Positions 8,602 through 18,146 of a DNA stretch of 64,000 nt are shown here, piece by piece; positions within the stretch are counted from its first letter, which is position 1; each line of letters begins with the position of its first letter. Made by a program: the position numbers and the translations under genes. Under the pieces are notes generated by a model, which saw only the letters and a program-made list of their open reading frames with translations, did no database searches and was not told where the DNA came from. This DNA comes from JBELHJ01 sp042091495 (GTDB taxonomy: Bacteria; Bacteroidota; Bacteroidia; Flavobacteriales; Flavobacteriaceae). The stretch covers positions 1-64,000 of the forward strand of contig JBELHJ010000002.1 in the NCBI GenBank assembly GCA_042091495.1, written 5' to 3'.

Positions 8602-9954
8602 TTACAATCTCGAATATACTTTAAATCCGTTTGACGGAATTGTTAAAGGAGTTTCATTTAAAGTTAATTCATATTTCAAAAAGAAATCTTTAAAGTTACC
8701 TGCTAAATCTGATTTTATTTCTTTTTGATTTTCAGACAAATTAATAAAAACTACAATTTCATTTTCTGCTTTAGTTCTTGTAAAGGCTATAACCTCTTTA
8801 TCATCTGTATCTAAAAAAGTTAAGTCTGCAGCTTCTTTACCTCCATGTAATGCTGGATTTTGTTTTAATACGGCCAACTGCTCAAGTAATTGCCAAGCCT
8901 CTCCTTTTGTTTTTGGAATTTGATCTTTTTCAAAAAACTTAAGTCGGTGATTCATACCATATTCTTGACCTGAATAAATTAATGGCATTCCTGGTAAGGT
9001 GTATGATAAAACCGTTATGGCTGGTGCTGCGCTACCCATACGCTCTTCAATTGTACCATTCCATGAATTTTCGTCATGATTTGTTACAAAATTCATTAAC
9101 ATATCGTTGGCTTCAAAAGTGTCATTAATTTTAGAAACATACGTTTTTAAATCTTCAGCATTAGCCTCACCTTTAGCCAATTGGTTTAATAAATGATGTC
9201 CAGACCATGCATAACTCATGTCAAACAAAGGGTCTTTATTTAATTCTGCTTTCTCAGCTTCAGCAAGCATGAAAACAGAATGCTTTGCTCTTAATCTAGG
9301 AATGGCTTTTTCCCAAAATGTTGTTGGTACTTCACTGGCTACATCACATCTAAAACCATCAATATTTTCTTTTTCAACCCAATACATCATGTCTGCAATC
9401 ATGGCCTTTTGCATATCCATGTTGTCATAATTTAAGTCAGCCACATCGGTCCAATCTGTAGCATCTGGATGAATAATTTCGCCTGCCGCATTATGTGTAT
9501 AAAAATCTGGGTGATTAACAATCCACTGGTGATCCCAGCCGGTATGATTGGGTACCCAATCAAGAATCACAAACATATCATTATCATGAATTGTTTTTAC
9601 AAGTGTTCTAAAATCTTCAATAGAACCAAATTCGGGATTTACTTTAGTGTAATCTGAAACTGCGTAATAACTTCCCAATGGTCCTTTACGTCTAGCTTCA
9701 GAAATTGGAAATACTGGCATAAGCCAAATCACTTTTACGCCTAGGGCTTTAAGTTTAGGCACATCGGCAGTAAAAGCATTAAAAGAGCCCTCTTGTGAAT
9801 ATTGTCTGATATTTGCTTCATAAATAACAGCAGTTTCTAAATCATTATCAGTAATAGATTTGATGGTGCTATCTGGTTGTGAAACCACATCGATTTTAGG
9901 GTTTTTACATCCAATAATTGCAATTGATAATATACTTAATAGAATCTTTTTCAT
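8602..9954 (-). CDS. GH13 alpha-amylase family lipoprotein
   Basis: A lipobox (SIAIIGCKNP, Cys16) makes this a lipoprotein. The GH13 barrel shows all four conserved regions: DWVPNHTGWDH, GFRCDVASEV with the nucleophile Asp, the acid/base Glu in MLAEAEKA, and FVTNHDENSW. A small C-terminal beta domain ends the 450-residue protein, which is compact for GH13. It probably cuts malto-oligosaccharides in the periplasm or at the outer membrane. It sits 8 bases after the GH31 gene in the maltose operon. Exact specificity (amylase or oligo-alpha-glucosidase) is not settled by sequence. Confidence 0.93.
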   Translation of the reverse strand: MKKILLSILSIAIIGCKNPKIDVVSQPDSTIKSITDNDLETAVIYEANIRQYSQEGSFNAFTADVPKLKALGVKVIWLMPVFPISEARRKGPLGSYYAVSDYTKVNPEFGSIEDFRTLVKTIHDNDMFVILDWVPNHTGWDHQWIVNHPDFYTHNAAGEIIHPDATDWTDVADLNYDNMDMQKAMIADMMYWVEKENIDGFRCDVASEVPTTFWEKAIPRLRAKHSVFMLAEAEKAELNKDPLFDMSYAWSGHHLLNQLAKGEANAEDLKTYVSKINDTFEANDMLMNFVTNHDENSWNGTIEERMGSAAPAITVLSYTLPGMPLIYSGQEYGMNHRLKFFEKDQIPKTKGEAWQLLEQLAVLKQNPALHGGKEAADLTFLDTDDKEVIAFTRTKAENEIVVFINLSENQKEIKSDLAGNFKDFFLKYELTLNETPLTIPSNGFKVYSRL

Positions 9955-9962
9955 AATAAATT

Positions 9963-12341
9963 TTAAGTTTTGATTGTTATTTTAATAGTTTGAGATGTAT
10001 CCCAATTTAAAGGAATACTTAATTTAGAAGTTTCATTATTGAATTTATAGGGAATGGAATTACCATTTAATAAAACGCTATTTATATTGTCTTGAAGATG
10101 ATGAAAAACAAAATCTATAGATTTAGTGTTTGTTTTAAAATTGTGGCCATTTTTAGCAGTCATTTTGATAGTCATCGCTTTGTCATAATAATTGACTTCA
10201 AAGTTTAGTATTTCATACATCCCTTTAGTTATTGCCTCTGCGGTTAGTCCATCATCGTTATACATGGAATAACTAGAGTCTTTTTTATCTAAACTGTGAT
10301 AGTAATGGAGCTCAAAAGCATTGCCATTATAATCATTGGTGGTTTTTAAATGCTTAGCCATGGGCACAAAACTTCCTGCTTTAACAAAAGTGGGTATATA
10401 ATCTTTAGAAGTATCCACCATTTGAGATCCACCCCCACTGTAAATAGTACCATTATAAAAATCATACCAATCCCCAGGGGGGAAATAAACTTCTTGATTT
10501 TTAGTCTGAGATATCATTACAGGGCTTACCAGAAAAGCGTCTCCCCATAAATAGGAGTCACAATAAGTATTTAATACAGGGTTATTATCAGAGAAAAACA
10601 GTGGGCGCATCATAGGAATCCCTGTTACGTGATTCTTAAAACTTAAATCATAATTATAGGGTAACAACTTATACCTTAGGTCTATTGCTTTTTTTGATAA
10701 TCCTTTAGCCTCATAAGATCTGTAAACCGGTTCACTAGGCACCTCCTCTTGGGCATGTGGTCTAAAAATAGGCTGAAATACACCATACTGCAACCACCTT
10801 ACATAGAGTTCATCATCTAAATTTGCTCCTGCAAAACCTCCCAAATCAGAGTGCATATAGGCCATACCCTGCATTCCCATTTGAAGTGCTATTTCAGGTT
10901 GTGATTGTAAACCACCCCAGGTTCTATTGACATCGCCAGACCAAGGAATCATACCAAATCGCTGTGATCCAGAATAGCCTGCACGCATTAAAATAAATGG
11001 GCGCTCATTGGGGTAATCTTTTTTGTAGCCTTCATAAATCATTCGCGCCCAATCATGTCCATAAATATTATGTAAAGCTTGAGCACTACCTTTAGCATGA
11101 ACTAAATCATCTGGGTGAACTTCGGGCTCTCCTAAATCTCCCCAAACACCCATAATACCTTTATCATGAAGTCTTTTGTAAATAGACCAAAACCAATCGC
11201 GACCAGATCCACTATAGATATCAATTAACCCTGTATGGCCAAAATAAAAATCATAAGTATAAGGTTCTCCGGTTTTGGTTTTTGCTAAAACATCATTTTT
11301 TACAGCCTCGTCCCACTTACCTGATGTTTTTAAAATAAAAGGTTCTGTTATAGTGATGGTTTTTATGCCTTTTTGATTTAAATCAGCCACCATTTTCTCA
11401 AAATCTGGAAAAGAATCACGATCAACCTCCAAATTACCCATAGTCCCTGTTATGGTTTTTCCAAACCAATACAAATCCAGAATAACAGCATCTAAAGGAA
11501 TTACATTGGTCTCATAGTCTTTTACAAGTTGTTCTACTTCTTTTTGAGAATGGTAACCGAAACGGCTGGCAAAATTTCCTAAAGCCCATCTGGGCGGTAT
11601 AGGTTGTCTTCCTGTCAAACCTGTATAGGCTTCTGTTAATTCCTCCCAAGAATCAGCAGCAATGACCTGATAGGTTTTTCTTCCACTTACTGTGGCATAG
11701 GTAATTGAATTATCTTTATTACTGTCTAGGTCTAAATAACCAATTGCTGTATTGTCAAAATGAAGTGCATACTTTTTTGATGACATTACCACGGGCATAG
11801 TAAAGTTCATCAATTCTGAGTGTGTTTCATATCCATAATGCGCTTTGTTGTATAATTCCAGTTTATACCCCCTACGATTCATCCCCAAAGCTCTTGCACC
11901 TCCTCCATATAAAACCTCATCATCAGAGATTGTAAAATGTAGTTTTTCATGTGTTTCATCTTTTGAGTAGCCAATACTCTCCTCAATAAGGAATTCTTTT
12001 CTGAAATTGTAACTGATCTTAAAAGGCGCTTTATTAATTACTAAAACTATACCGGTAGTTGACAACGAAATGGATGCTTTATCTTCAGAATAAGTGACAT
12101 TTTGAGGTATAGGATTGTTTAGTGCATGAGATTGACTTGTATAATTCTCTCCATGAGGTAAAAAAGAAGTCTCAATAATTTCATCAGAAAAAACAGTAAA
12201 TCTATAAGTGCCATCAGTAACAGAAACTCTAAGAATATTATCCTTGAATTGTGCCTTTAAAAAATTGCGGTCTACAGATTGCTCAGCAAAAACAAAACAA
12301 CACGTGAATAAACACCATATTAAGCTTAAACTATTTTTCAT
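9963..12341 (-). CDS. GH31 alpha-glucosidase, exported
   Basis: Hydrolyses terminal alpha-glucosidic bonds of malto-oligosaccharides. The GH31 layout is complete: an N-terminal beta-sandwich, then a barrel with DAVILDLYWFG, the nucleophile Asp in GVWGDLGEPEVHP (in place of the more usual WxDMNE form), the acid/base Asp in PWSGDVNRTWGG, RPHAQEE, and C-terminal beta domains. The start ATG at 12341 is chosen because it gives a clean signal peptide (MKNSLSLIWCLFTCCFVFA) and overlaps the upstream TGA in ATGA, a coupling arrangement. An ATG 15 codons earlier is less likely. About 792 residues fits the family. Confidence 0.94.
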   Translation of the reverse strand: MKNSLSLIWCLFTCCFVFAEQSVDRNFLKAQFKDNILRVSVTDGTYRFTVFSDEIIETSFLPHGENYTSQSHALNNPIPQNVTYSEDKASISLSTTGIVLVINKAPFKISYNFRKEFLIEESIGYSKDETHEKLHFTISDDEVLYGGGARALGMNRRGYKLELYNKAHYGYETHSELMNFTMPVVMSSKKYALHFDNTAIGYLDLDSNKDNSITYATVSGRKTYQVIAADSWEELTEAYTGLTGRQPIPPRWALGNFASRFGYHSQKEVEQLVKDYETNVIPLDAVILDLYWFGKTITGTMGNLEVDRDSFPDFEKMVADLNQKGIKTITITEPFILKTSGKWDEAVKNDVLAKTKTGEPYTYDFYFGHTGLIDIYSGSGRDWFWSIYKRLHDKGIMGVWGDLGEPEVHPDDLVHAKGSAQALHNIYGHDWARMIYEGYKKDYPNERPFILMRAGYSGSQRFGMIPWSGDVNRTWGGLQSQPEIALQMGMQGMAYMHSDLGGFAGANLDDELYVRWLQYGVFQPIFRPHAQEEVPSEPVYRSYEAKGLSKKAIDLRYKLLPYNYDLSFKNHVTGIPMMRPLFFSDNNPVLNTYCDSYLWGDAFLVSPVMISQTKNQEVYFPPGDWYDFYNGTIYSGGGSQMVDTSKDYIPTFVKAGSFVPMAKHLKTTNDYNGNAFELHYYHSLDKKDSSYSMYNDDGLTAEAITKGMYEILNFEVNYYDKAMTIKMTAKNGHNFKTNTKSIDFVFHHLQDNINSVLLNGNSIPYKFNNETSKLSIPLNWDTSQTIKITIKT

Positions 12342-13264
12342 GGGTTTAGTAAAAAATTTACAGGTTGATTTAATCGAGAACGCCAAGCATCCTCTGAATG
12401 ATTTGCCCCCTCAAAAAATAGTTGTTTATAATTGGAGCTGCTGTAACCTTTATCATACATTATTTGATCAACTAAAGGTGCATATTTTGGATAATATTTA
12501 TCCAATGATTGATTTCCATAATCAAAATAAAATTTATGAAATCCTGATTTTGGAATATTAACTTTAAAATAATGTAATAGTAAATCTGATAAAAGATTAC
12601 TATCATAAATGTGAGCGCCGGGCCAATGAGTGGAAAGACATGCAGCACCACCAAATATTTGAGGGTACCTACATACTGCATATAAAGAAATGAGCCCTCC
12701 CATACTAGACCCCATTACAAAAGTGTCTTTGGCAGCAGTTGAAACATTAAAACGATTATCAATGTAAGGCTTCAACTCCTCAATTATAAATTTTAAATAG
12801 TTATCTGCTAAAAGAGAATCAATATATTTATTAGAGTCTAATAACTTATTTATTGTTTGTTGCTGATTTTCATCTGAAATCGAAAAGGCTTGTTCTGGAA
12901 AATACTCATACCAACGTAACTTGGGATGGTTATGAATACCAACTACTATAAACGGTGGCGTTTCTTGATTAATTTGTAATTGAGTAGCCCATTCATCTAC
13001 ACCCCACTCTTGACCATTCCAGGTTGTTTTGGCATCGAAAAGCATTTGACCGTCATGCATATAAATCACTTTATACAACTGATTCTCATTGTAGTTATCA
13101 GGCAACCATACATTCACATTACGATTAGAAATATAAACTGAAGGAAACGCTTTAATTTGAATAATTTCACCACCAGATAAATCATAAGTAGCAACAGATT
13201 CTTCAATATTTTGAGCATTTAGTAGACTACTCAAAAAAAACAATATGTAGATTATTCTATGCAT
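12338..13264 (-). CDS. Alpha/beta-hydrolase esterase (esterase D/Fes type), exported
   Basis: A signal peptide (MHRIIYILFFLSSLLNAQ) follows ATG 13264, which overlaps the preceding stop in TAATG; this start is better than one seven codons upstream. The fold shows VNVWLPDNYNENQLYKVIYMHDGQMLFD, the nucleophile elbow GSSMGGLISLY, and a late His in GANHSEDAW. It belongs to the esterase family that includes feruloyl and acetyl esterases and enterochelin esterase. In an alpha-glucan operon it might remove acyl groups or act on a maltose ester. The substrate is inference only. Confidence 0.88.
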   Translation of the reverse strand: MHRIIYILFFLSSLLNAQNIEESVATYDLSGGEIIQIKAFPSVYISNRNVNVWLPDNYNENQLYKVIYMHDGQMLFDAKTTWNGQEWGVDEWATQLQINQETPPFIVVGIHNHPKLRWYEYFPEQAFSISDENQQQTINKLLDSNKYIDSLLADNYLKFIIEELKPYIDNRFNVSTAAKDTFVMGSSMGGLISLYAVCRYPQIFGGAACLSTHWPGAHIYDSNLLSDLLLHYFKVNIPKSGFHKFYFDYGNQSLDKYYPKYAPLVDQIMYDKGYSSSNYKQLFFEGANHSEDAWRSRLNQPVNFLLNP

Positions 13265-15180
13265 TATTTTTTGAATGATAGCCAATACGTACCTGGATGC
13301 TCTAAAGTAAGGGTTTCAACCCATGAATTAGTTTCTCCTGACTGAATATCTTGATACATTTTCCCTTCAAGTTGCATTTCACTAAACCTTGAAAGATCTA
13401 GTTTATAAGAGTTCTTATTTTTGTTTACAATAACAACTAATACCTCGTCTTCAAAAGTTCTAAACAAAACATAAACTTTATCTTTGGGAGCAAAGTGTTT
13501 CGTTAAACCTTGATGTATCGCTTTGCTATACTTTCTGTAATTTAGTAACTGTTTAAGGTAGTTTTGCATCTCTGTTTGACGCGCTGTAAGCCCCACTCCG
13601 GAAACTGCATTGACATCGTCACCTTCCCATCCTCCAGGGAAATCTGAGCGAATCAAACCATGATCACCAGGAAGCTCAAAATCATCCATTATAATTTCTG
13701 TACCATAATAAATTTGTGGTATTCTAGGTAATGCTAGCATGTATCCTAGAGCCATTTTGGTATTTACCAGATCTCCATCAAATTGGGTGTAGACCCTACT
13801 CATATCGTGATTATCTAAAAACAACATGATATCTTTAGGTGAGGGGTAAATAAAATCATTGGCTAAACCCGTATATAATTTAGTTAATCCTGTACCCCAA
13901 TTTTCTTCTTCTTTAATCCCTTGGACAATTTTTTCTTGCATAGCAAAATCCATTGTTGACTTTAAATGAGATTCATAATCGTCTTGATTATTGTTCCCCT
14001 GCTGCCAATACGCAATTAAATTGGGGTTGTAACTCCATTCTTCCCCAACAATCGTAAAATCAGGATACTCTGTCATAATTGCTTTGGCCCAATCCGCCAT
14101 GAAATGTTTGTCCGGATACGGATAAGTATCCTGTCTAATACCTGAAAGACCAAGAGATTCAATCCACCAAATACTATTTTGAATGAGGTATTTAGCCATA
14201 AAGGGATTACGTTGGTTTAAATCGGGCATGGTGTCAACGAACCAACCATCTGACATAAGCTTCTTATCTGCCTCTGTAGCATATAAATCTTGATTTGTTG
14301 TGCGCTGATGACTGGAATATATGGTAGCATCTCCAGCTACGAATTCTTTTTGATAGTTGACCCAATCTTGAAACGGTAAATCTTTCATCCACCAATGCTC
14401 AAGTCCACAATGATTAGCCACTTGATCCATAATAAGTTTAATTCCTCTGGATCTGGCTTCTCTAGACAATGTTTTATAGTCATCTAGAGAACCAAATCGA
14501 GGATCTACTTCATAAAAATCTGTCATTGCATAGCCATGATATGACCAGCGATACATGTCGTTGGTTAGTAGTGGGCTTGACCAGATTGCGGTAAAACCCA
14601 TTGCTTTTATATAGTCTAAATGGTTAATAATTCCTTTTATATCACCTCCATGTCTACTATACGTTTTAGAACGATCTAAATCAGTTTCTTTGAGCGTATC
14701 AATAATATCATTGGAAGCATCGCCGTTAGCAAAGCGGTCTGGAGTAATGAGATAAATGGCATCTGAACTATCAAAACCTTTATAATATTGCTGAGATTGC
14801 TCACGAAATTTTAATTCATATGATAATTTAAATTGCGCTTCATTATTAGTAAGCATGACATCAAAGCGTCCTGATATTGAAGTATTTATTTTAATATTTA
14901 GAAAGAGATAATTTGGGCTTTCTCCTTTATGAAAGTCAACTAACTCTATACCCTTATGATTGATAGATGGCGAATATTTAATTATACTATCCGACTTGAC
15001 AAGTAATTGTAATTCTGTTTGCTCCATTCCAACCCACCAGCATGGAGGTTCTAATCGATCTACTTCTAATACTGGCGTATTATCAATAGTATTTGGATCT
15101 GATGTAACTGAATTACAACCCCAAAAAAACATTAAACTAAATAAGCTCCAAAAAATAATAGATTCTTTACGCATAAACAT
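13264..15180 (-). CDS. GH13 neopullulanase/cyclomaltodextrinase-like lipoprotein (SusA-like)
   Basis: A lipobox (LMFFWGCNS) follows the short N-terminus, and the start could also be the ATG two codons downstream at 15174. An N-terminal beta domain (LEPPCWWVGMEQTELQLLV) of the cyclomaltodextrinase type precedes the barrel. The four GH13 regions are MDQVANHCG, GIRQDTYPYP, FTIVGEEWSYN and FLDNHDMSR, with the nucleophile in region 2 and the acid/base Glu in region 3. DAIYLITPDRFANGD is also typical. The 638 residues match periplasmic neopullulanases of the Sus type, which degrade imported malto-oligosaccharides. It overlaps the GH65 gene end by 14 bases. Confidence 0.94.
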   Translation of the reverse strand: MFMRKESIIFWSLFSLMFFWGCNSVTSDPNTIDNTPVLEVDRLEPPCWWVGMEQTELQLLVKSDSIIKYSPSINHKGIELVDFHKGESPNYLFLNIKINTSISGRFDVMLTNNEAQFKLSYELKFREQSQQYYKGFDSSDAIYLITPDRFANGDASNDIIDTLKETDLDRSKTYSRHGGDIKGIINHLDYIKAMGFTAIWSSPLLTNDMYRWSYHGYAMTDFYEVDPRFGSLDDYKTLSREARSRGIKLIMDQVANHCGLEHWWMKDLPFQDWVNYQKEFVAGDATIYSSHQRTTNQDLYATEADKKLMSDGWFVDTMPDLNQRNPFMAKYLIQNSIWWIESLGLSGIRQDTYPYPDKHFMADWAKAIMTEYPDFTIVGEEWSYNPNLIAYWQQGNNNQDDYESHLKSTMDFAMQEKIVQGIKEEENWGTGLTKLYTGLANDFIYPSPKDIMLFLDNHDMSRVYTQFDGDLVNTKMALGYMLALPRIPQIYYGTEIIMDDFELPGDHGLIRSDFPGGWEGDDVNAVSGVGLTARQTEMQNYLKQLLNYRKYSKAIHQGLTKHFAPKDKVYVLFRTFEDEVLVVIVNKNKNSYKLDLSRFSEMQLEGKMYQDIQSGETNSWVETLTLEHPGTYWLSFKK

Positions 15181-17473
15181 TTGATTTGGGTTCTAAATTG
15201 AATAATTCCCCTTGGTTAAATAGTGTTATTGATGAAGTACCTGTGAGTTCAAAATCAGCTCCCTTGTGAGAAACGGTTACTTTAACAATTTGATCTCTAA
15301 AATTGACTTTAAAAGTATAAGACTTCCAATTATCTGGAATACGTGTATTAAAGTGTAATTGATTATCTACAATACGCATTCCTCCAAATCCTTCAACTAT
15401 ACTCATCCAAGTTCCGGCCATTGAAGTAATATGAAGTCCTTCTTCAACTTCTTTGTTGTAATCATCCAAATCCAATCGTGAAGTTCTTAAGTAAAATGCA
15501 TAAGCCTGATCCATTCTGTTTAACTTTGCAGCTTGAATACTGTGAACACATGGGGATAATGAGCTTTCATGAACAGTAAAAGGCTCATAAAAATCGAAAT
15601 GTTTAGCCAGTTCTTCATTGGAGAAATGATCTTCGAAAAAATAAAATCCTTGAAGAACATCTGCCTGTTTGATATAGACTGATCTCAAAATACGATCCCA
15701 AGACCAAAATTGATTGATAGGTCTTTGTGTACTGGACAAATTATCAACTGGTTCTAGTTCTTTATCTAAAAATCCATCTTGTTGTAAATAAACCCCATAT
15801 TCTTCTGAATATGGAAAATACATTCCTGAGGCAACTGCTTTCATTGCATTGAGTTCCTCATCAGAAGTATTAAGTTTTTCAATTATCGTTGCATAATTAC
15901 TTGGGTAATCTGACTGTATGACGTTAAGCTGTTCTAATGCATATTCAATACACCATTTAGCAATATAATTGGTATAAAAATTATTATTGACGTTGTTTTC
16001 GTATTCGTTGGGTCCAGTAACACCGAGAATTACATATTTAGAGTGGTATTTAGAGAATGAAGCGCGTTGCTGCCAAAATCTGGCAATTGCAAATAGTACC
16101 TCAATACCGTGATCTAAAGTATAGCTGTAATCTCCAGTATATCGGTGGTAATTGAATATTGCAAAAGCAATAGCGCCATTTCTGTGAATTTCTTCGAATG
16201 TAATTTCCCATTCATTATGACATTCCTCACCGTTCATAGTTACCATAGGGTATAAGGCTGCACCCCCTGAAAATCCTAATTTTTCTGCATTTTCAATAGC
16301 TTTATCTAATTGTTGGTAACGATATTCCAGTAAGGCTTTGGCTACTTCTTTATTTTTAGTAGACATGTAAAAGGGCAAACAATAGGCCTCTGTGTCCCAG
16401 TAGGTACTTCCACCATATTTTTCACCTGTAAAACCTTTAGGACCGATATTAAGTGAAGTATCTCTTCCTAAATATGTTTGATTTAACTGAAAGATATTAA
16501 ATCTTATACCCTGTTGGGCTTCAACATCTCCATCTATGGTAATATCAGACATGTCCCAAATGGATTTCCAATCTTTAATTTGTTGATTTAACAATGCGTC
16601 ATAACCCAGTGTTAGAACTTTACTCAAAACTTGGTCAGCAGCAGTAACCAAATCGTTTTTATCATGATATCTATCAACAGTATAACCTCCAAATTTATGA
16701 ATGGTATACGTTTGCATTTTCTCTACATGATGTTGATAATCAAATACAATGTCTTTTTCTGTTTTTTTAGAATTATATGTTAACGCTAATGGGTTACCGT
16801 CTAAAAAACATTGATTAGCCATAAAGGTACACGTATGAAAATCTGTTTTCATTGTTCGCGCATTAATAAAGGCTTTCCCCTCAATTTCCTGAACAGAAGA
16901 AATATCCCAAAACATGTCATCCCAATTGGAGTCTTCGTTTACAATACCGCCATCTAAGTAAGGGGAAAACGTAATACGAGCTGATTGATTCATTGGTGTA
17001 ACTGCGAATGATATGGCTCCAACCTCATCGTGAGATAAACTTAAAAACCGTTTAACTTGAACAGCGATGGTTATTCCATTTTTAAGTTTTGCTTCAAAAG
17101 ATCGAGATAACCATCCCTCTTGCATATTTAGTTCCCTTTTAAAACCGGTAATCTCCTCACAAGTATTAAGATCTAAAACTTCTTCATTTACTTTCACATT
17201 AATTCCTATCCAATTTGGTGCATTCAGTACTTTAGCAAAGTATTCTGGATAACCATTTTTCCACCAGCCAACTTTAGTTTTATCAGGATAATATACCCCA
17301 GCAATATAGCTGCCTTGAAATGTACTCCCTGAGTAGGATTCTTCAAAGTTTGCCCGCTGTCCCATAGTCCCATTTCCGAGACTAAATAAACTTTCTGAGG
17401 ATTTCACTCTTGCAGGATCAAATCCTTCTTCAACAATTGACCAAGGCTGAGGTTTTATATAATTTTGATTCAT
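15167..17473 (-). CDS. GH65 maltose (or related disaccharide) phosphorylase
   Basis: Catalyses phosphorolysis of maltose to glucose and beta-glucose 1-phosphate in the cytoplasm; no signal peptide is present. The 768-residue length and layout (N-terminal super-sandwich, alpha/alpha barrel, C-terminal sheets) match GH65. Visible motifs are SLGNGTMGQRANFEE near the N-terminus, GEKYGGSTYWDTEAYCLPFY, and the general acid Glu in GVTGPNEYENNVNNNFYTNY. Its immediate partner is beta-phosphoglucomutase, 5 bases upstream, which consumes the product. This pair strongly favours maltose over trehalose or kojibiose given the GH13/GH31 neighbours, although specificity within GH65 is not certain from sequence. 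Confidence 0.94.
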   Translation of the reverse strand: MNQNYIKPQPWSIVEEGFDPARVKSSESLFSLGNGTMGQRANFEESYSGSTFQGSYIAGVYYPDKTKVGWWKNGYPEYFAKVLNAPNWIGINVKVNEEVLDLNTCEEITGFKRELNMQEGWLSRSFEAKLKNGITIAVQVKRFLSLSHDEVGAISFAVTPMNQSARITFSPYLDGGIVNEDSNWDDMFWDISSVQEIEGKAFINARTMKTDFHTCTFMANQCFLDGNPLALTYNSKKTEKDIVFDYQHHVEKMQTYTIHKFGGYTVDRYHDKNDLVTAADQVLSKVLTLGYDALLNQQIKDWKSIWDMSDITIDGDVEAQQGIRFNIFQLNQTYLGRDTSLNIGPKGFTGEKYGGSTYWDTEAYCLPFYMSTKNKEVAKALLEYRYQQLDKAIENAEKLGFSGGAALYPMVTMNGEECHNEWEITFEEIHRNGAIAFAIFNYHRYTGDYSYTLDHGIEVLFAIARFWQQRASFSKYHSKYVILGVTGPNEYENNVNNNFYTNYIAKWCIEYALEQLNVIQSDYPSNYATIIEKLNTSDEELNAMKAVASGMYFPYSEEYGVYLQQDGFLDKELEPVDNLSSTQRPINQFWSWDRILRSVYIKQADVLQGFYFFEDHFSNEELAKHFDFYEPFTVHESSLSPCVHSIQAAKLNRMDQAYAFYLRTSRLDLDDYNKEVEEGLHITSMAGTWMSIVEGFGGMRIVDNQLHFNTRIPDNWKSYTFKVNFRDQIVKVTVSHKGADFELTGTSSITLFNQGELFNLEPKSNVYA

Positions 17474-17478
17474 TTTCT

Positions 17479-18132
17479 TTAGTTTATTAGGTTGTTTAAG
17501 AAACCAACGGTGAGTTTGGTAAAATCATTAAATACAACATCTGCATTTTTTAATATTTGGGAATCACCTACCCCTATAGCATACATCTCAGCAACATTAG
17601 CAGCCTCAATTCCTGCTATAGCATCTTCGAAAACCACACATTGTTTTGGATAAACTCCCAATAAATCAGCGGCTTTTAAAAAAACTTCTGGATTGGGTTT
17701 GGCTTTTGATACACTATTACCATCAACTATAGCATCGAAATAATGCAATAACCCTACCTTGGTAAGTATCTTTACCGCATTTTTACTGGCAGAACCCAAG
17801 GCAATGGCACATCCTTTTGATTTCAAGTAATCTAACACACGACATACATCTGGTAGAATTTCATCAGCATTCATATTATCTATATATTTCAGATAATCTT
17901 CATTTTTAGATACAAGAAAAGCGTTAAACTCATCTTCTGATATAGTGAGTCCCCCCCAGTTCAAAATTTTATGTAATGAGTCTACACGACTCACTCCTTT
18001 TAATTCCTCATTTAAAGTTTCATCAAAATGAATTCCTAATTCATCTGCCAAAGACTTCCATGCTTTAAAATGGTATTTTGCCGTATCGACAATCACCCCA
18101 TCCAAATCGAATATAAATCCGTTTTTGTTCAT
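17479..18132 (-). CDS. pgmB: Beta-phosphoglucomutase
   Basis: A HAD-superfamily protein of 217 residues that converts beta-glucose 1-phosphate to glucose 6-phosphate. The catalytic DxD is in FIFDLDGVIVDTAKYHFKAWK, and the cap residues ELKGVSRVDSLHKIL match beta-phosphoglucomutases. Further HAD motifs are ALGSASKNA and KAKPNPEVFLKAADLLG followed by VFEDAIAGIEAA. It lies between the MFS transporter (14 bases) and the GH65 phosphorylase (5 bases), forming an ATP-saving route from imported maltose into glycolysis. Confidence 0.95.
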   Translation of the reverse strand: MNKNGFIFDLDGVIVDTAKYHFKAWKSLADELGIHFDETLNEELKGVSRVDSLHKILNWGGLTISEDEFNAFLVSKNEDYLKYIDNMNADEILPDVCRVLDYLKSKGCAIALGSASKNAVKILTKVGLLHYFDAIVDGNSVSKAKPNPEVFLKAADLLGVYPKQCVVFEDAIAGIEAANVAEMYAIGVGDSQILKNADVVFNDFTKLTVGFLNNLIN

Positions 18133-18146
18133 TTTAATTAATTTGT

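Noticed and set aside
12208..12561. 117-codon open frame on the plus strand
   Set aside because: It lies antisense across two well-supported genes (esterase and GH31) and has no family features.
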